A DNA stretch of 47,551 nt, from assembly GCF_001552555.1 (NCBI RefSeq), contig NZ_BCRK01000025.1, positions 1 to 47,551 of the forward strand, in the 5' to 3' direction. The position numbers and the translations under genes were made by a program. Origin of the DNA: Nocardiopsis trehalosi NBRC 14201. Its GTDB lineage: Bacteria; Actinomycetota; Actinomycetes; Streptosporangiales; Streptosporangiaceae. The notes under the pieces were generated by a model. It was given only the letters and a program-made list of their open reading frames with translations. It did no database searches and was not told the DNA's origin. Positions 36,308 to 44,594 of the stretch are shown one piece after another (within the stretch, counting starts at the first letter, position 1; every line of letters starts with the position of its first letter).

Positions 36308-36343
36308 TGCGCGCCGGCGACCGCTTCCGGTCGCCGGCGCGCA
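36308..36343. repeat. Perfect 16-bp hairpin with CTTC loop
   Basis: Arms 36308-36323 and 36328-36343 pair without mismatch. It is about 65 bp upstream of the small minus-strand gene and not directly downstream of any gene, so a normal terminator role is not obvious. Confidence 0.55.
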
Positions 36344-36741
36344 TTGCGATCCGGCAACGATCACCCGGGCCGGCCCGCCGCGCACCCGGGTGAGCAGGGC
36401 CGCCGCGCGCCCCTCCCGGCCCGCCGGATGGCCGCGACGGAACATTCACACCACGAAATGGTGACGATCCATGACGTTCCACTCCGAAGAAGGCGCTCAG
36501 GGGACACACTCGGAAGTTAGGATTTCATTTCCCGACCCCCGGTGACGGGACGCGGCGACCCCCCAACGGTTCCGCGCCCCGGGCGCGGGGGGCGCAGCGG
36601 CTCTTCCGAGATCGTCCGCCCGCGGTGGCCCCGCGGTCGCTCCGGCGTCGACATCGACCGGGTGCGATGCGCGTGGCCGCGCGGACCGATCCGCGGGAGT
36701 GCCATTCGGTCGGAACCGGATACGCGCCGACGCGCGTCTCA

Positions 36742-36770
36742 CGATCACAGGTACCGCGATCACCAGGTAC
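36742..36770 (+). repeat. Tandem imperfect direct repeat before the DUF3558 gene
   Basis: CGATCACAGGTAC (36742-36754) and CGATCACCAGGTAC (36757-36770) differ by one inserted base and start 15 bp apart. They end 21 bp before the ATG. Possibly a regulator site. Confidence 0.45.
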
Positions 36771-36791
36771 GCAGCCGGCGCGAGGGGAGCC

Positions 36792-37847
36792 ATGAGCGAC
36801 AACGGACCCTACACACAGCCACCGCAGTTCCCGCAGGACGGCGGGGGCGACTCGGGTGGGCAGCCGCCCTACGGCGGGGGCTACGGCCAGCCAGGACCCG
36901 ATCAGGGTGGGGCCCCCCAGTACGGGAGCGGCCCGTACCAGGCGCCCTACGGGGGCGACCCCGGCACCGGGGGCCAGCCGGGCTACGGCCCGGGGTACGG
37001 CCCCGGCCAGCCCGGCCCCGGCGGGCCGCAGTTCCAGCAGCCGCAGGAGCAGCAGATGTTCTCCGGCGGCCAGCCCCCCTACGGCCCCGGCCCGGGCGGC
37101 CCGGCGGGCTTCCCCGCCCCGGCCCCCAAGAAGAGCAACGCCACCCTCCTCGTCGTGATCGCGGGCCTGGCCGTCATCGGCGTCCTCGCCGTCGCGGTGG
37201 TCGTGGTGCTGTTCCGCTCCGGCGGTGAGGAGGCGCCGCCGACCGCGGGCACCTCGCCCGAGGCGTCGGCCCCGCCGGCCGAGGAGGGGGAGACCGAGGC
37301 TCCGGTCGAGGGCGCCCAGCAGGGCCCGCCCTACACCCTGCCCGAGGACCCCTGCGCCACCTTCCCCGAGTCCAAGCTCGAGGAGTACGGCCTGGAGGAC
37401 GGCAGCAAGAGCCTCACCGACTCCTCGTCGAGCTGCAGCTGGTACCTGGAGGGCGAGGGCGACACCTACGGGTCGATGTCCCTGGCCTACTCCACCCCGT
37501 ACTCCGGGTCGGACTCGGTCGAAGGGGCGACGGAGGACTTCCAGTCCAACGTCGACTACAGCACCGACGAGAGCGGCGACTTCACCGAGCGCACCGTGCA
37601 CGAGAACGAGGACGTCAACCTCGGCGACGAGGCCAAGCTGGTCTTCGCCACCGAGAACCTCATCGGCACCAACGACTCCGTCGCCACGATGCTGATCCGC
37701 AAGGAGAACATCAACATCGAGCTGCGGTACTCGATGTCGCCCGGCCTGGGCGCCACCGAGGAGGACCCGGCCCCGCTGGAGTTCTCCGACGTCGAGGGCA
37801 TGATGAACGACCTCGGCCAGCAGTCGCTGAACGTCCTGGGCGGCTGA
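36792..37847 (+). CDS. Membrane-anchored DUF3558-like protein
   Basis: A 351-residue protein. Residues 1-115 are a Gly/Pro/Tyr/Gln-rich cytosolic tail with PYGGG and GQPG-type repeats; one membrane helix follows (TLLVVIAGLAVIGVLAVAVVVVLF in outline, about 118-141); then an acidic linker and an external domain starting YTLPEDPCATFPESKLEEYG with a second Cys in SSSCSWYL. The DPC ... C-W pattern resembles the DUF3558 domain, common in actinobacterial surface proteins; function unknown. ATG 36792 has a GAGGGGAG site. Confidence 0.82.
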   Translation: MSDNGPYTQPPQFPQDGGGDSGGQPPYGGGYGQPGPDQGGAPQYGSGPYQAPYGGDPGTGGQPGYGPGYGPGQPGPGGPQFQQPQEQQMFSGGQPPYGPGPGGPAGFPAPAPKKSNATLLVVIAGLAVIGVLAVAVVVVLFRSGGEEAPPTAGTSPEASAPPAEEGETEAPVEGAQQGPPYTLPEDPCATFPESKLEEYGLEDGSKSLTDSSSSCSWYLEGEGDTYGSMSLAYSTPYSGSDSVEGATEDFQSNVDYSTDESGDFTERTVHENEDVNLGDEAKLVFATENLIGTNDSVATMLIRKENINIELRYSMSPGLGATEEDPAPLEFSDVEGMMNDLGQQSLNVLGG

Positions 37848-37852
37848 CGCCG

Positions 37853-37869
37853 CCGGGGCGGCGCCCCGG
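37853..37869 (+). terminator. Hairpin just after the DUF3558 gene
   Basis: Perfect 7-bp stem (37853-37859 / 37863-37869) with a 3-nt loop, 6 bp after the stop. Confidence 0.4.
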
Positions 37870-37890
37870 ACGGCCGACGGCGTGACACGA

Positions 37891-37922
37891 GAAGGGGGCG
37901 GGCCCGCGGGCCCGCCCCCTTC
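37891..37922. terminator. Perfect 32-bp palindrome between convergent DUF3558 gene and metE
   Basis: All 32 bases are self-complementary. It lies 44 bp from each neighbouring stop and would form the same hairpin in both transcripts, so it is a bidirectional terminator. Confidence 0.68.
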
Positions 37923-37965
37923 CGCGTGCGGCGGGGCGGCGCGGCCGGGCCGCGCCGCCCCCGGG

Positions 37966-40233
37966 TCAGCCGGCCAGGTCGGCGCGCACCCGGCGGGCCG
38001 CCTCGACCATGTTCCGCAGCGCCGGCTCGACCTGCGCGTAGTCGCGGGTCTTCAGCCCGCAGTCGGGGTTGACCCACAGCCGCGCCGGGTCGACGGCCCG
38101 CAGCGCGCCGCGCAGCGCCGCCTCGATCTCCTCCACCGAGGGCACGCGCGGGGAGTGGATGTCGTACACCCCCGGGCCGATGCCGCGCCGGTACCCGGCC
38201 TCGGCGAGGTCGTCCACCAGCTCCATGTGCGAGCGGGCGGCCTCGACGCTGGTGACGTCGGCGTCCAGCGCCTCGATCGCGCCGACGATGCGGCCGAACT
38301 CGGAGTAGCACATGTGGGTGTGCACGGTCGTGCCCGCCGCGGTGCCCGAGGTCGCCAGCCGGAACGACCCGATCGCCCACTCCAGGTAGGCGGCGTGCCG
38401 GTCGCGGCGCAGCGGCAGCAGCTCGCGCAGCGCCGCCTCGTCCACCTGCACGTGCCGGATGCCCGCGCGCTCCAGGTCGGCGATCTCGTCGCGCAGGGCC
38501 AGGGCCACCTGGCGCGCGGTGGCGCCGAGCGGCTGGTCGGTGCGGACGAAGGACCACGCGAGCATGGTCACCGGTCCGGTGAGCATGCCCTTCACCGGCC
38601 GGTCGGTGCGCGACTGGGCGTAGGTGGTCCAGCCGACCGTGATCGGCTCCGGGCGGGCGACGTCGCCGTAGAGGATGGGCGGGCGCACGCAGCGCGTCCC
38701 GTAGGACTGCACCCACCCGTGCTCGGTGGTGGTGAACCCGGCCAGCCGCTCGGCGAAGTACTGCACCATGTCGTTGCGCTCGGGCTCGCCGTGCACGAGG
38801 ACGTCCAGGCCGATGTCCTCCTGGAGGGCGATGACCCGGTCGATCTCGGCGCGCATCCGCCGCTCGTACTCCTCGGTGCCGATGCGGCCCGCCCGGTGGT
38901 CGGCGCGGGCCCGGCGCACGTCCGCGGTCTGCGGGAAGGAGCCGATGGTCGTGGTGGGCAGCGGCCGCCCGCCGCCGGCGGCGGCCACCCGCTCCTCGAA
39001 CCCGGCGCGCGGGCGCCCCTCCCCCAGCGCGTCCAGCCGGGCGCGCACCCGCTGGTCGAGGAACGCGGCGGGGACCGGGCCCGGGGCGTGCCCGGCGCCC
39101 TCGGGCAGGGCCCCCTCGGTGAGGGCCCGGCCGATCAGCACGATCTCGTCCAGCTTCTGCCGGGCGAACGCCAGCCGCTCCCGCAGCAGGGGGTCCAGGC
39201 CGGTCTCGGCGCCGAGGTCGAGCGGCACGTGCAGCAGCGAGCAGGAGCCGCCGACGACCACCCGCCCGGCCAGGCCCAGCAGCGGGGTGAGCCGGGCCAG
39301 CACCGCGGGGATGTCGGTGCGCCACACGTTGCGGCCGTCCACCACGCCCGCCACCAGGGTCTTGGCGCCCAGCCCGGAGACGCGGACGAGGTCGTCCACC
39401 GACTCCGGCCCGGCCACCAGGTCCAGGCCGATCCGCTCGACCGGCGACGCCTTGAGCACCTCCAGCGCGTCGGGGCCGATCGCGCCGAAGTAGGTCGACA
39501 CCAGCAGCTCCGGCCGGTCGGCGGCGCCGCCCAGCACGTCGTAGGCGCGGCGCAGGGCGGCGGTCTCGGCGCCGCCCTCGTCGGTGGCCAGGACCGGCTC
39601 GTCCAACTGCACCACGCCCGCCCCGGCGGCCTTCAGCCGGGCCAGCAGCTCGGCGTAGGCCGGCAGCAGGTCGTCCAGCAGGTCGAGCGGGCGCCAGCCC
39701 TCGGGGGCGCCGGGCGCGGCCTTGGCCAGCAGCAGGAAGGTGAGCGGGCCGACGAGCACGGGCCGGGTCTCGACGCCGAGCCCGCGGGCCTGCACGTACT
39801 CCGACAGCGGCTTGCCGCCCGCCAGGTGCGGCCGGGTGTCCGGGCCCAGCTCCGGCACCAGGTAGTGGTAGTTGGTGTCGAACCACTTGGTCATCTCCAG
39901 CGGCGGGACGCCCTCGGTGCCCCGCGCCATGGCGAAGTAGGTCCGCAGCTCCGCCTCGCGCCCCTCGGCGCCGTCGGCCGCCGCGCGGAACCGCTCGGGC
40001 ACCGCGCCGAACAGCACGGCGGTGTCGAGGACGTGGTCGTAGTAGGAGAACGTGTTGGACGGGATCTCCTCGATCCCGGCGTCGCGCAGCTCCGTCCAGA
40101 CGCCGCGGCGCAGCCGGGCGCCCACCGCGTCGAGTTCGGCGGCGGGGATGTCCCCCGCCCAGTACGCCTCGGCGGCCCGCTTCAGTTCGCGGGCGGGTCC
40201 GATGCGCGGGTATCCGTGGACGGTGGTGGTCAT
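37966..40233 (-). CDS. metE: Cobalamin-independent methionine synthase MetE
   Basis: A 755-residue methyltransferase that makes methionine from homocysteine and 5-methyltetrahydropteroyltri-glutamate without B12. The two-barrel architecture is complete: N-terminal HGYPRIGPARELKRAAEAYW, then TTTIGSFPQT at the start of the catalytic half, zinc ligands in HTHMCYSEF (His, Cys) and WVNPDCGLKTR (Cys). ATG 40233 follows GGTGGGG and overlaps the stop of a 12-codon upstream frame. A cobalamin riboswitch lies 170 bp upstream, so B12 should switch it off in favour of MetH. Confidence 0.97.
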   Translation of the reverse strand: MTTTVHGYPRIGPARELKRAAEAYWAGDIPAAELDAVGARLRRGVWTELRDAGIEEIPSNTFSYYDHVLDTAVLFGAVPERFRAAADGAEGREAELRTYFAMARGTEGVPPLEMTKWFDTNYHYLVPELGPDTRPHLAGGKPLSEYVQARGLGVETRPVLVGPLTFLLLAKAAPGAPEGWRPLDLLDDLLPAYAELLARLKAAGAGVVQLDEPVLATDEGGAETAALRRAYDVLGGAADRPELLVSTYFGAIGPDALEVLKASPVERIGLDLVAGPESVDDLVRVSGLGAKTLVAGVVDGRNVWRTDIPAVLARLTPLLGLAGRVVVGGSCSLLHVPLDLGAETGLDPLLRERLAFARQKLDEIVLIGRALTEGALPEGAGHAPGPVPAAFLDQRVRARLDALGEGRPRAGFEERVAAAGGGRPLPTTTIGSFPQTADVRRARADHRAGRIGTEEYERRMRAEIDRVIALQEDIGLDVLVHGEPERNDMVQYFAERLAGFTTTEHGWVQSYGTRCVRPPILYGDVARPEPITVGWTTYAQSRTDRPVKGMLTGPVTMLAWSFVRTDQPLGATARQVALALRDEIADLERAGIRHVQVDEAALRELLPLRRDRHAAYLEWAIGSFRLATSGTAAGTTVHTHMCYSEFGRIVGAIEALDADVTSVEAARSHMELVDDLAEAGYRRGIGPGVYDIHSPRVPSVEEIEAALRGALRAVDPARLWVNPDCGLKTRDYAQVEPALRNMVEAARRVRADLAG

Positions 40234-40268
40234 CGGGCCCCACCGCCGGTGGTCGTGCGTGCTCGCAT
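40230..40268 (-). CDS. Possible 12-aa leader peptide overlapping the metE start
   Basis: MRARTTTGGGAR, starting at ATG 40268, 8 bp after a GGGAGAG site that is at least as good as metE's own. Its TGA overlaps the metE ATG, so re-initiation or coupling is possible. It lies downstream of the riboswitch aptamer. Could be chance; no homologue known to me. Confidence 0.35.
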   Translation of the reverse strand: MRARTTTGGGAR

Positions 40269-40403
40269 GGCGTCGTCTCTCCCTCGTCGATCGGCCTGGT
40301 CGTCCGGCGACCGGAGGGAGCGCGGGTGAGGGCACGCCGCGGCGAGCCCCGGGCCCTCCCTCGGGGCGCGCGGACCACCGCGGACGCGTGGGCGTCCACG
40401 GGC

Positions 40404-40593
40404 GGTCGGCAGGTATTCGGACTCGCGGGCACGGGCGCGGCCGAGCCGCGCCCTCCTAGTGGCCGTCGCTTCCCAGGCGGACGCCCAGTGCTGTTGACGG
40501 CTGTCGTTCCCGCTCACCGCTGCGGGGCAGTCCCGGATTCGCACCGGGTTCCCTCTTGCGACACGCGCGGCGAAAGGCCGCGCGGTACCGACC
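40404..40593 (-). promoter_or_regulatory. Cobalamin (B12) riboswitch of metE
   Basis: On the minus strand the conserved core appears in order: the CCGGTGCGAATCCGGG stem-loop and GACTGCCCCGCAGCGGTGA (40514-40553), the internal CACTGG region, and the B12 box GAGTCCGAATACCTGCC (40408-40424). The closing P1 helix pairs 40588-40593 with 40404-40409. It should bind adenosyl- or other cobalamins and repress metE. Confidence 0.95.
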
Positions 40594-40601
40594 GCGGTGC
40601 C

Positions 40602-40607
40602 AGTATA
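40602..40607 (-). promoter_or_regulatory. -10 element of the metE transcript
   Basis: TATACT (5 of 6) on the minus strand. Transcription would begin near 40595, right where the riboswitch P1 helix starts. No -35 is recognisable. Confidence 0.5.
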
Positions 40608-40821
40608 GGGAGGTGGTCCGCCCGTGCCCCCGGTCGGCCCGTGCCGCGCGGCGCGGGGCACGCCCGCACCGGGTTTCCCGTCCCATGACGCCCGCCCGTC
40701 CTCGACGTGGTCATCGCGGCCGTAGGCTCGTTCCCGGACCGATGCGCGATCGATACCGGGAGCGCCGAACCGGCGGCGCCCCGCGCTCGCCGAACTCCGC
40801 GAGACCGCACACTCCACAGAC

Positions 40822-42405
40822 GTGAAAGACGCTTCTCCCTTGACGAACGAGTCCACCGGCTCCGCTGTGCCCGCCGTCCGCCGCGCCTCTCCGCCCGGCG
40901 CGACCGCCCCGCCGCGCCTGCTCGCCGCGGTCGCCGCGGTCGTGCTGGCGGTGAGCGCCTGCTCCTCCGGCGGCGGCCCCGGCCCCGACAACGAGGACGG
41001 CCCCGAGCGGCCCACCGGTCCCGCCGACGAGCTGACGGCCGTCGACCCCGCCGAGGTGCCCGGCGTCGAGGAGCGCACCGACGGCGAGGACGACGGCGAC
41101 GTCGCGGTCGACGTCGCCTACCCGGCCGTACCCGGCGCCGACCCGCTCACCGAGCGCCTGGGCGAGATCACCGCCGCCGAGGTGTCCGACTTCACCGGCG
41201 CCAACCCCGGCGCGAAGCGCATCTCCGTCGACTGGGGGCTGAGCGCCGCCGCCGAGGACGTGGTCGCGGTCCGGCTCGTCCAGCGGGAGGAGGACTCCGA
41301 GGGCGAGCGCACCGGCTACGCCACCTACTGGTACGACACCGGGAGCGGGCACACCGCCTACGCCACCGAGCTGATCGCCGACCAGGCCGGGCTGGCCGAC
41401 CTCAACGGCCTGGTGCGCGAGCGGCTGGCCGACACCGAGGGCGTCGACCCCGACGCCCTGCAGCCGGTGCTGCGCGTCTACGACTCGATGGGGTTCAACC
41501 CCGACGGCGACCTCGTCGTGGAGTTCGACGCGGGCCAGGTGGCCCCGGTGAAGGAGGGGCGGGTGAGCGCGGTGGTGCCCCGCGCCGACGCCGAGCCGCT
41601 GCTGTCGGAGTTCGGCGTGCGCGCCCGCGACGCGGCGACCGTGGTGGAGCGCGGCTTCGCCGTCGCCTCCCCGGCGGCGGCCGCCCCCAAGGACGGTCCG
41701 GCCGAGGGCGTCCCGGGCCTGCTGCCCGAGCGCGACCCCGACCTCGACTGCACCGCCCCCGACTCCAAGTGCCTGGCGCTGACCTTCGACGACGGTCCGG
41801 GCGAACGCACCCCCGAGCTGCTGGACGCGCTTGCCGAGCACGACGCAAAGGCGACGTTCTTCGTCACCGGCGGCCCGGTGCGCGAGCACCCCGAGACCGT
41901 GCGCCGCACCTACGCGGAGGGCCACGAGCTGGGCAACCACACCGTGGAGCACCCCGACCTCGCCCGGCTGGGCAAGGGCGCCATCCGCGAGGAGCTGGAC
42001 ACCGTGGACGACCTGGTGCGCCGCGAGACCGGCGCCGACATGAGCCTCATGCGCCCGCCGTACGGGTCGACCGACGACCAGGTCGAGGAGGTCGCGGCCG
42101 ACCTGGGGCACGCCCAGATCATCTGGAGCGTCGACACCAACGACTGGAAGGACCGCAAGGCCGGCGTGGTGGTCGACCGGGTGGTCGACGGCGCCGAGCC
42201 CGGCGCGATCATCCTGATGCACGACATCCACGGCAGCACCGTCGACGCGGTGCCGCGCATGCTGGAGAAGCTGGACGAGAAGGGCTACACGATGGTCACG
42301 GTCTCGCAGCTCCTCGGCGACACCGAGCCCGGCCGCGCCTACTACGACGCGCCCCCGGAGCGGCCGGAGGACGCCGAGGACGGCGGCGGTGACCAGGGCG
42401 ACTAG
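40822..42405 (+). CDS. Lipoprotein polysaccharide deacetylase (NodB domain) with DUF3298-like region
   Basis: A 527-residue exported lipoprotein: signal peptide with lipobox VSAC (C47), a Gly/Asp/Glu-rich linker, a middle region (about 95-265) resembling the RsiV/DUF3298 substrate-binding domain, and a CE4 NodB domain at 315-510. Catalytic motifs: TFDDGPG (D323, D324), HTVEHPDL (H373, H377), RPPYGS, and DIHGST. It should remove acetyl groups from peptidoglycan or another cell-surface glycan. GTG 40822 has no good ribosome site; TTG 40840 is an alternative that keeps the signal peptide. Confidence 0.88.
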   Translation: MKDASPLTNESTGSAVPAVRRASPPGATAPPRLLAAVAAVVLAVSACSSGGGPGPDNEDGPERPTGPADELTAVDPAEVPGVEERTDGEDDGDVAVDVAYPAVPGADPLTERLGEITAAEVSDFTGANPGAKRISVDWGLSAAAEDVVAVRLVQREEDSEGERTGYATYWYDTGSGHTAYATELIADQAGLADLNGLVRERLADTEGVDPDALQPVLRVYDSMGFNPDGDLVVEFDAGQVAPVKEGRVSAVVPRADAEPLLSEFGVRARDAATVVERGFAVASPAAAAPKDGPAEGVPGLLPERDPDLDCTAPDSKCLALTFDDGPGERTPELLDALAEHDAKATFFVTGGPVREHPETVRRTYAEGHELGNHTVEHPDLARLGKGAIREELDTVDDLVRRETGADMSLMRPPYGSTDDQVEEVAADLGHAQIIWSVDTNDWKDRKAGVVVDRVVDGAEPGAIILMHDIHGSTVDAVPRMLEKLDEKGYTMVTVSQLLGDTEPGRAYYDAPPERPEDAEDGGGDQGD

Positions 42406-42747
42406 CCGCCGCGCGGCGCCGGCGGGCGTGTGGCGCAGACGACCCCCCTAGGGGGTGTCCCCGGTGCCGTCCACCCCGGTCGCGCGCGTAGGGTGGGTCG
42501 CCGTGGGTACGACGACCCGCCTGGCCGACCCGGGCCGCGCCACCGCGCGCGGCGGGCGCGGCCGCCCGGGACCGCGGTCCCGAGCGGCGCCCGAGTACCC
42601 GCTCCCGTGCCGCCCAACCACCCGGCGGTGTCCTCAAGCGGCCGCTTACCGGGCCGCCTCGGGGGAACGCCGCGGGTGGAGGGGATCGTTCCCAGGGGAG
42701 TCGGTACCCGTCACAGCACCACCCAGGAAGTCGAAGGGGAAGGCCCG
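42406..42747. other. 342-bp intergenic region between the deacetylase and DUF6461 genes
   Basis: No gene is visible. A 12-bp palindrome (42444-42455) lies 39 bp after the deacetylase stop and may be part of its terminator. The rest is GC-rich without a clear promoter. Confidence 0.55.
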
Positions 42748-43365
42748 ATGGCCGTTGCGTCCGCGCGGGATTACGCGTGGCTGCGGGAGACCCAGCCGGA
42801 TCTCGCCGAAGCGTACTGCCTGTCCTACGTCAGGGGTCTGAGCAAGGCCGAGGCGCTGGGCCGCCTCGGCGTCGATGAGCGGCGGCTGCGGTGCCTGCCG
42901 ATCGCCGAGGCGGTCGAGGCGGGGCTCTGCTGCGAGGGGCGGCCGCCCATGACCGTGCACGCGCTGTCCGTCAACGGCTGGGCCGTGATCGTGGAGCCCA
43001 CGGGCTGCCGGGTCACCCGCCCCGAGTGCTACCGGGCGCTGTCGGCCGAGACCGAACTGGTCTCGGTCCGGGTGCTCATGGACTCCCGCTACGAGTTCCG
43101 CTGGGTGATCGACGGCGTCCTCCAGACGTTCTTCGACGCGCGCACGCCCGGGGTGCGGCGCGGCACCCGCCCCGGCGCCCTGGACGACCGGATGCGCGCG
43201 GTCGGGCTGACCGACGACGCCCCGGAGCTCGACCCCGGCGCGGCGGCGCTCGCCCTGGCCGAACGGGTCACCGGCGTGCGCATCCGCCCCGCGCACCTGA
43301 ACGGGCCGCTGCTGGGCGCCGAGCTCGACGCCCCGCTGCGCCTGGCGGCGCCCTCGCGCCTCTGA
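42748..43365 (+). CDS. DUF6461-like protein
   Basis: A 205-residue soluble protein starting MAVASARDYAWLRETQPDLAEAYCL. The pattern YAWL ... AYCLSYVRGLSKAEALGRLGV ... GWAVIVEPTGC ... RALSAETELVSV resembles the actinobacterial DUF6461 group, immunity- or regulator-like proteins of unknown function with a W-x-V-x-V-E-P core. ATG 42748 follows AGGGGAAGG by 4 bp. It stands alone between two intergenic regions. Confidence 0.75.
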   Translation: MAVASARDYAWLRETQPDLAEAYCLSYVRGLSKAEALGRLGVDERRLRCLPIAEAVEAGLCCEGRPPMTVHALSVNGWAVIVEPTGCRVTRPECYRALSAETELVSVRVLMDSRYEFRWVIDGVLQTFFDARTPGVRRGTRPGALDDRMRAVGLTDDAPELDPGAAALALAERVTGVRIRPAHLNGPLLGAELDAPLRLAAPSRL

Positions 43366-43389
43366 CACCCGCGGTACCGCGACGGACGA

Positions 43390-43426
43390 CGGCGCCCGCG
43401 CCCCCCGGTCGGGGGCGCGGGCGCCG
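43390..43426. terminator. Terminator between DUF6461 gene and pyrD
   Basis: Perfect 16-bp GC stem (43390-43405 / 43411-43426) with a 5-nt loop, followed on the plus strand by TTCGTCGTC. It lies between convergent genes and can act on both. Confidence 0.65.
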
Positions 43427-43442
43427 TTCGTCGTCGCGGGGC

Positions 43443-44582
43443 TCAGCCGGCGGCGGGGCCGGCGGCCGCGGCGGGCACGTCGGCGCCGACGGCGTCGCCC
43501 ACCGACGCGTAGCCGGCTGCGCGCACCAGCCGGGCCAGGCCGCGGTGGACGCGGCGCGGCCACAGCGGCCCGCCGTAGATCAGCCCGGTGTAGCCCTGCA
43601 CCAGGGTGGCCCCGGCCCGGATGCGCTCCCAGGCGTCCTCGGGGGTGCTGACGCCGCCGGCCGCCACGAGGACGAGGCGGTCGCCCGCGCGGGCGCGCAG
43701 CCGCCGCAGGACCTCCAGCGAGCGTGCGCGCAGCGGCGCGCCCGACAGCCCGCCCGCGCCCGCCGCCGCGACCTCGTCGGGGGCGGTGGCCAGCCCGGTG
43801 CGGGCGGTCGTGGTGTTGGTGGCGATGACGCCGTCCAGGCCCAGGTCGAGCGCGAGGTCGGCGACGGCGTCGACGTCCTCGTCGGCGAGGTCGGGGGCGA
43901 TCTTCACCAGCAGCGGCAGGTCGGCGTGCCCGGCGGTGTCGAGGGCCGCCCGGACCTCGGCGAGCAGCGGCCGGAGCCGCTCGACGGCCTGGAGGTCGCG
44001 CAGCCCCGGCGTGTTGGGGGAGCTGACGTTGACCACCAGGTAGTCGGCGTAGGGGGCGAGCCGGCGCGCCGAGGTGGTGTAGTCGGCCACCGCGGCGGAG
44101 TCGGGCACGGCCTTGGTCCGGCCGATGTTGACCCCGACCGGGACGGCGGGGCCGCGGCCGCGCCGCCGGTCGCGCCGCTCGCGCAGCCGGTCGGCGACCA
44201 CCACCGAGCCCTGGTTGTTGAAGCCCATGCGGTTGACGATCGCGCGGTCGGCGGGCAGCCGGAAGAGCCGCGGCCGGGGGTTGCCCGGCTGCGGGTGCCC
44301 GGTGACGGTGCCGATCTCGACGAACCCGAACCCCAGCGCGGCCAGCGCGTCGGGGCCCTCGGCGTTCTTGTCGAACCCGGCGGCCAGGCCGAGCGGCCCG
44401 GGGAACGTCCGGCCGAACGCGGTGACCTCCAGTTCGGGTTCGCGCGGGCCGAGCACCCGGGACATGGCCGCCGCGGCGCCGGGCGCGGCGGCCAGGCCGC
44501 GCAGGGCGGCGAAGCTGAGCCGGTGCGCGGTCTCGGCGTCGGTGTGCCGCAGGACGGCGTGGAAGAGCATCTGGTAGAGCAA
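43443..44582 (-). CDS. pyrD: Quinone-dependent dihydroorotate dehydrogenase (class 2)
   Basis: A 379-residue FMN enzyme that oxidises dihydroorotate to orotate in pyrimidine synthesis, feeding electrons to quinone. The class 2 N-terminal helices are present ([22 protein letters not shown]), then [22 protein letters not shown], the catalytic Ser in [25 protein letters not shown] and LVAAGGVST. The start is TTG 44582, 5 bp after AGGAA; the next ATG would cut into the membrane-helix region. Other pyr genes are not in the window. It is 12 bp after the PAC2 gene. Confidence 0.96.
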   Translation of the reverse strand: MLYQMLFHAVLRHTDAETAHRLSFAALRGLAAAPGAAAAMSRVLGPREPELEVTAFGRTFPGPLGLAAGFDKNAEGPDALAALGFGFVEIGTVTGHPQPGNPRPRLFRLPADRAIVNRMGFNNQGSVVVADRLRERRDRRRGRGPAVPVGVNIGRTKAVPDSAAVADYTTSARRLAPYADYLVVNVSSPNTPGLRDLQAVERLRPLLAEVRAALDTAGHADLPLLVKIAPDLADEDVDAVADLALDLGLDGVIATNTTTARTGLATAPDEVAAAGAGGLSGAPLRARSLEVLRRLRARAGDRLVLVAAGGVSTPEDAWERIRAGATLVQGYTGLIYGGPLWPRRVHRGLARLVRAAGYASVGDAVGADVPAAAAGPAAG

Positions 44583-44594
44583 CGGGGTTCCTGT

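Larger units (their letters stand above)
36244..36791. other. 548-bp intergenic region upstream of the DUF3558 gene
   Basis: No gene is visible. It holds a 16-bp hairpin (36308-36343), an A/T-rich block with a 5-bp inverted repeat (36449-36463), and two near-identical direct repeats (36742-36770) just before the downstream gene. Promoters for both flanking genes should lie here but are not clear. Confidence 0.6.
40269..40821. other. Leader and intergenic DNA between metE and the deacetylase gene
   Basis: 40404-40593 is the cobalamin riboswitch. 40269-40403 is its downstream leader with two small hairpins (40382-40397, 6-bp stem; 40346-40367, 6-bp stem) that may be the expression platform. 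40608-40821 is GC-rich with no gene; it must hold the promoter of the plus-strand gene at 40822 but I see none. Confidence 0.55.

Noticed and set aside
42430-42747. N-terminal extension of the DUF6461-like gene
   Set aside because: In-frame but Pro/Arg/Gly-rich and without a ribosome site, while ATG 42748 has a strong one.
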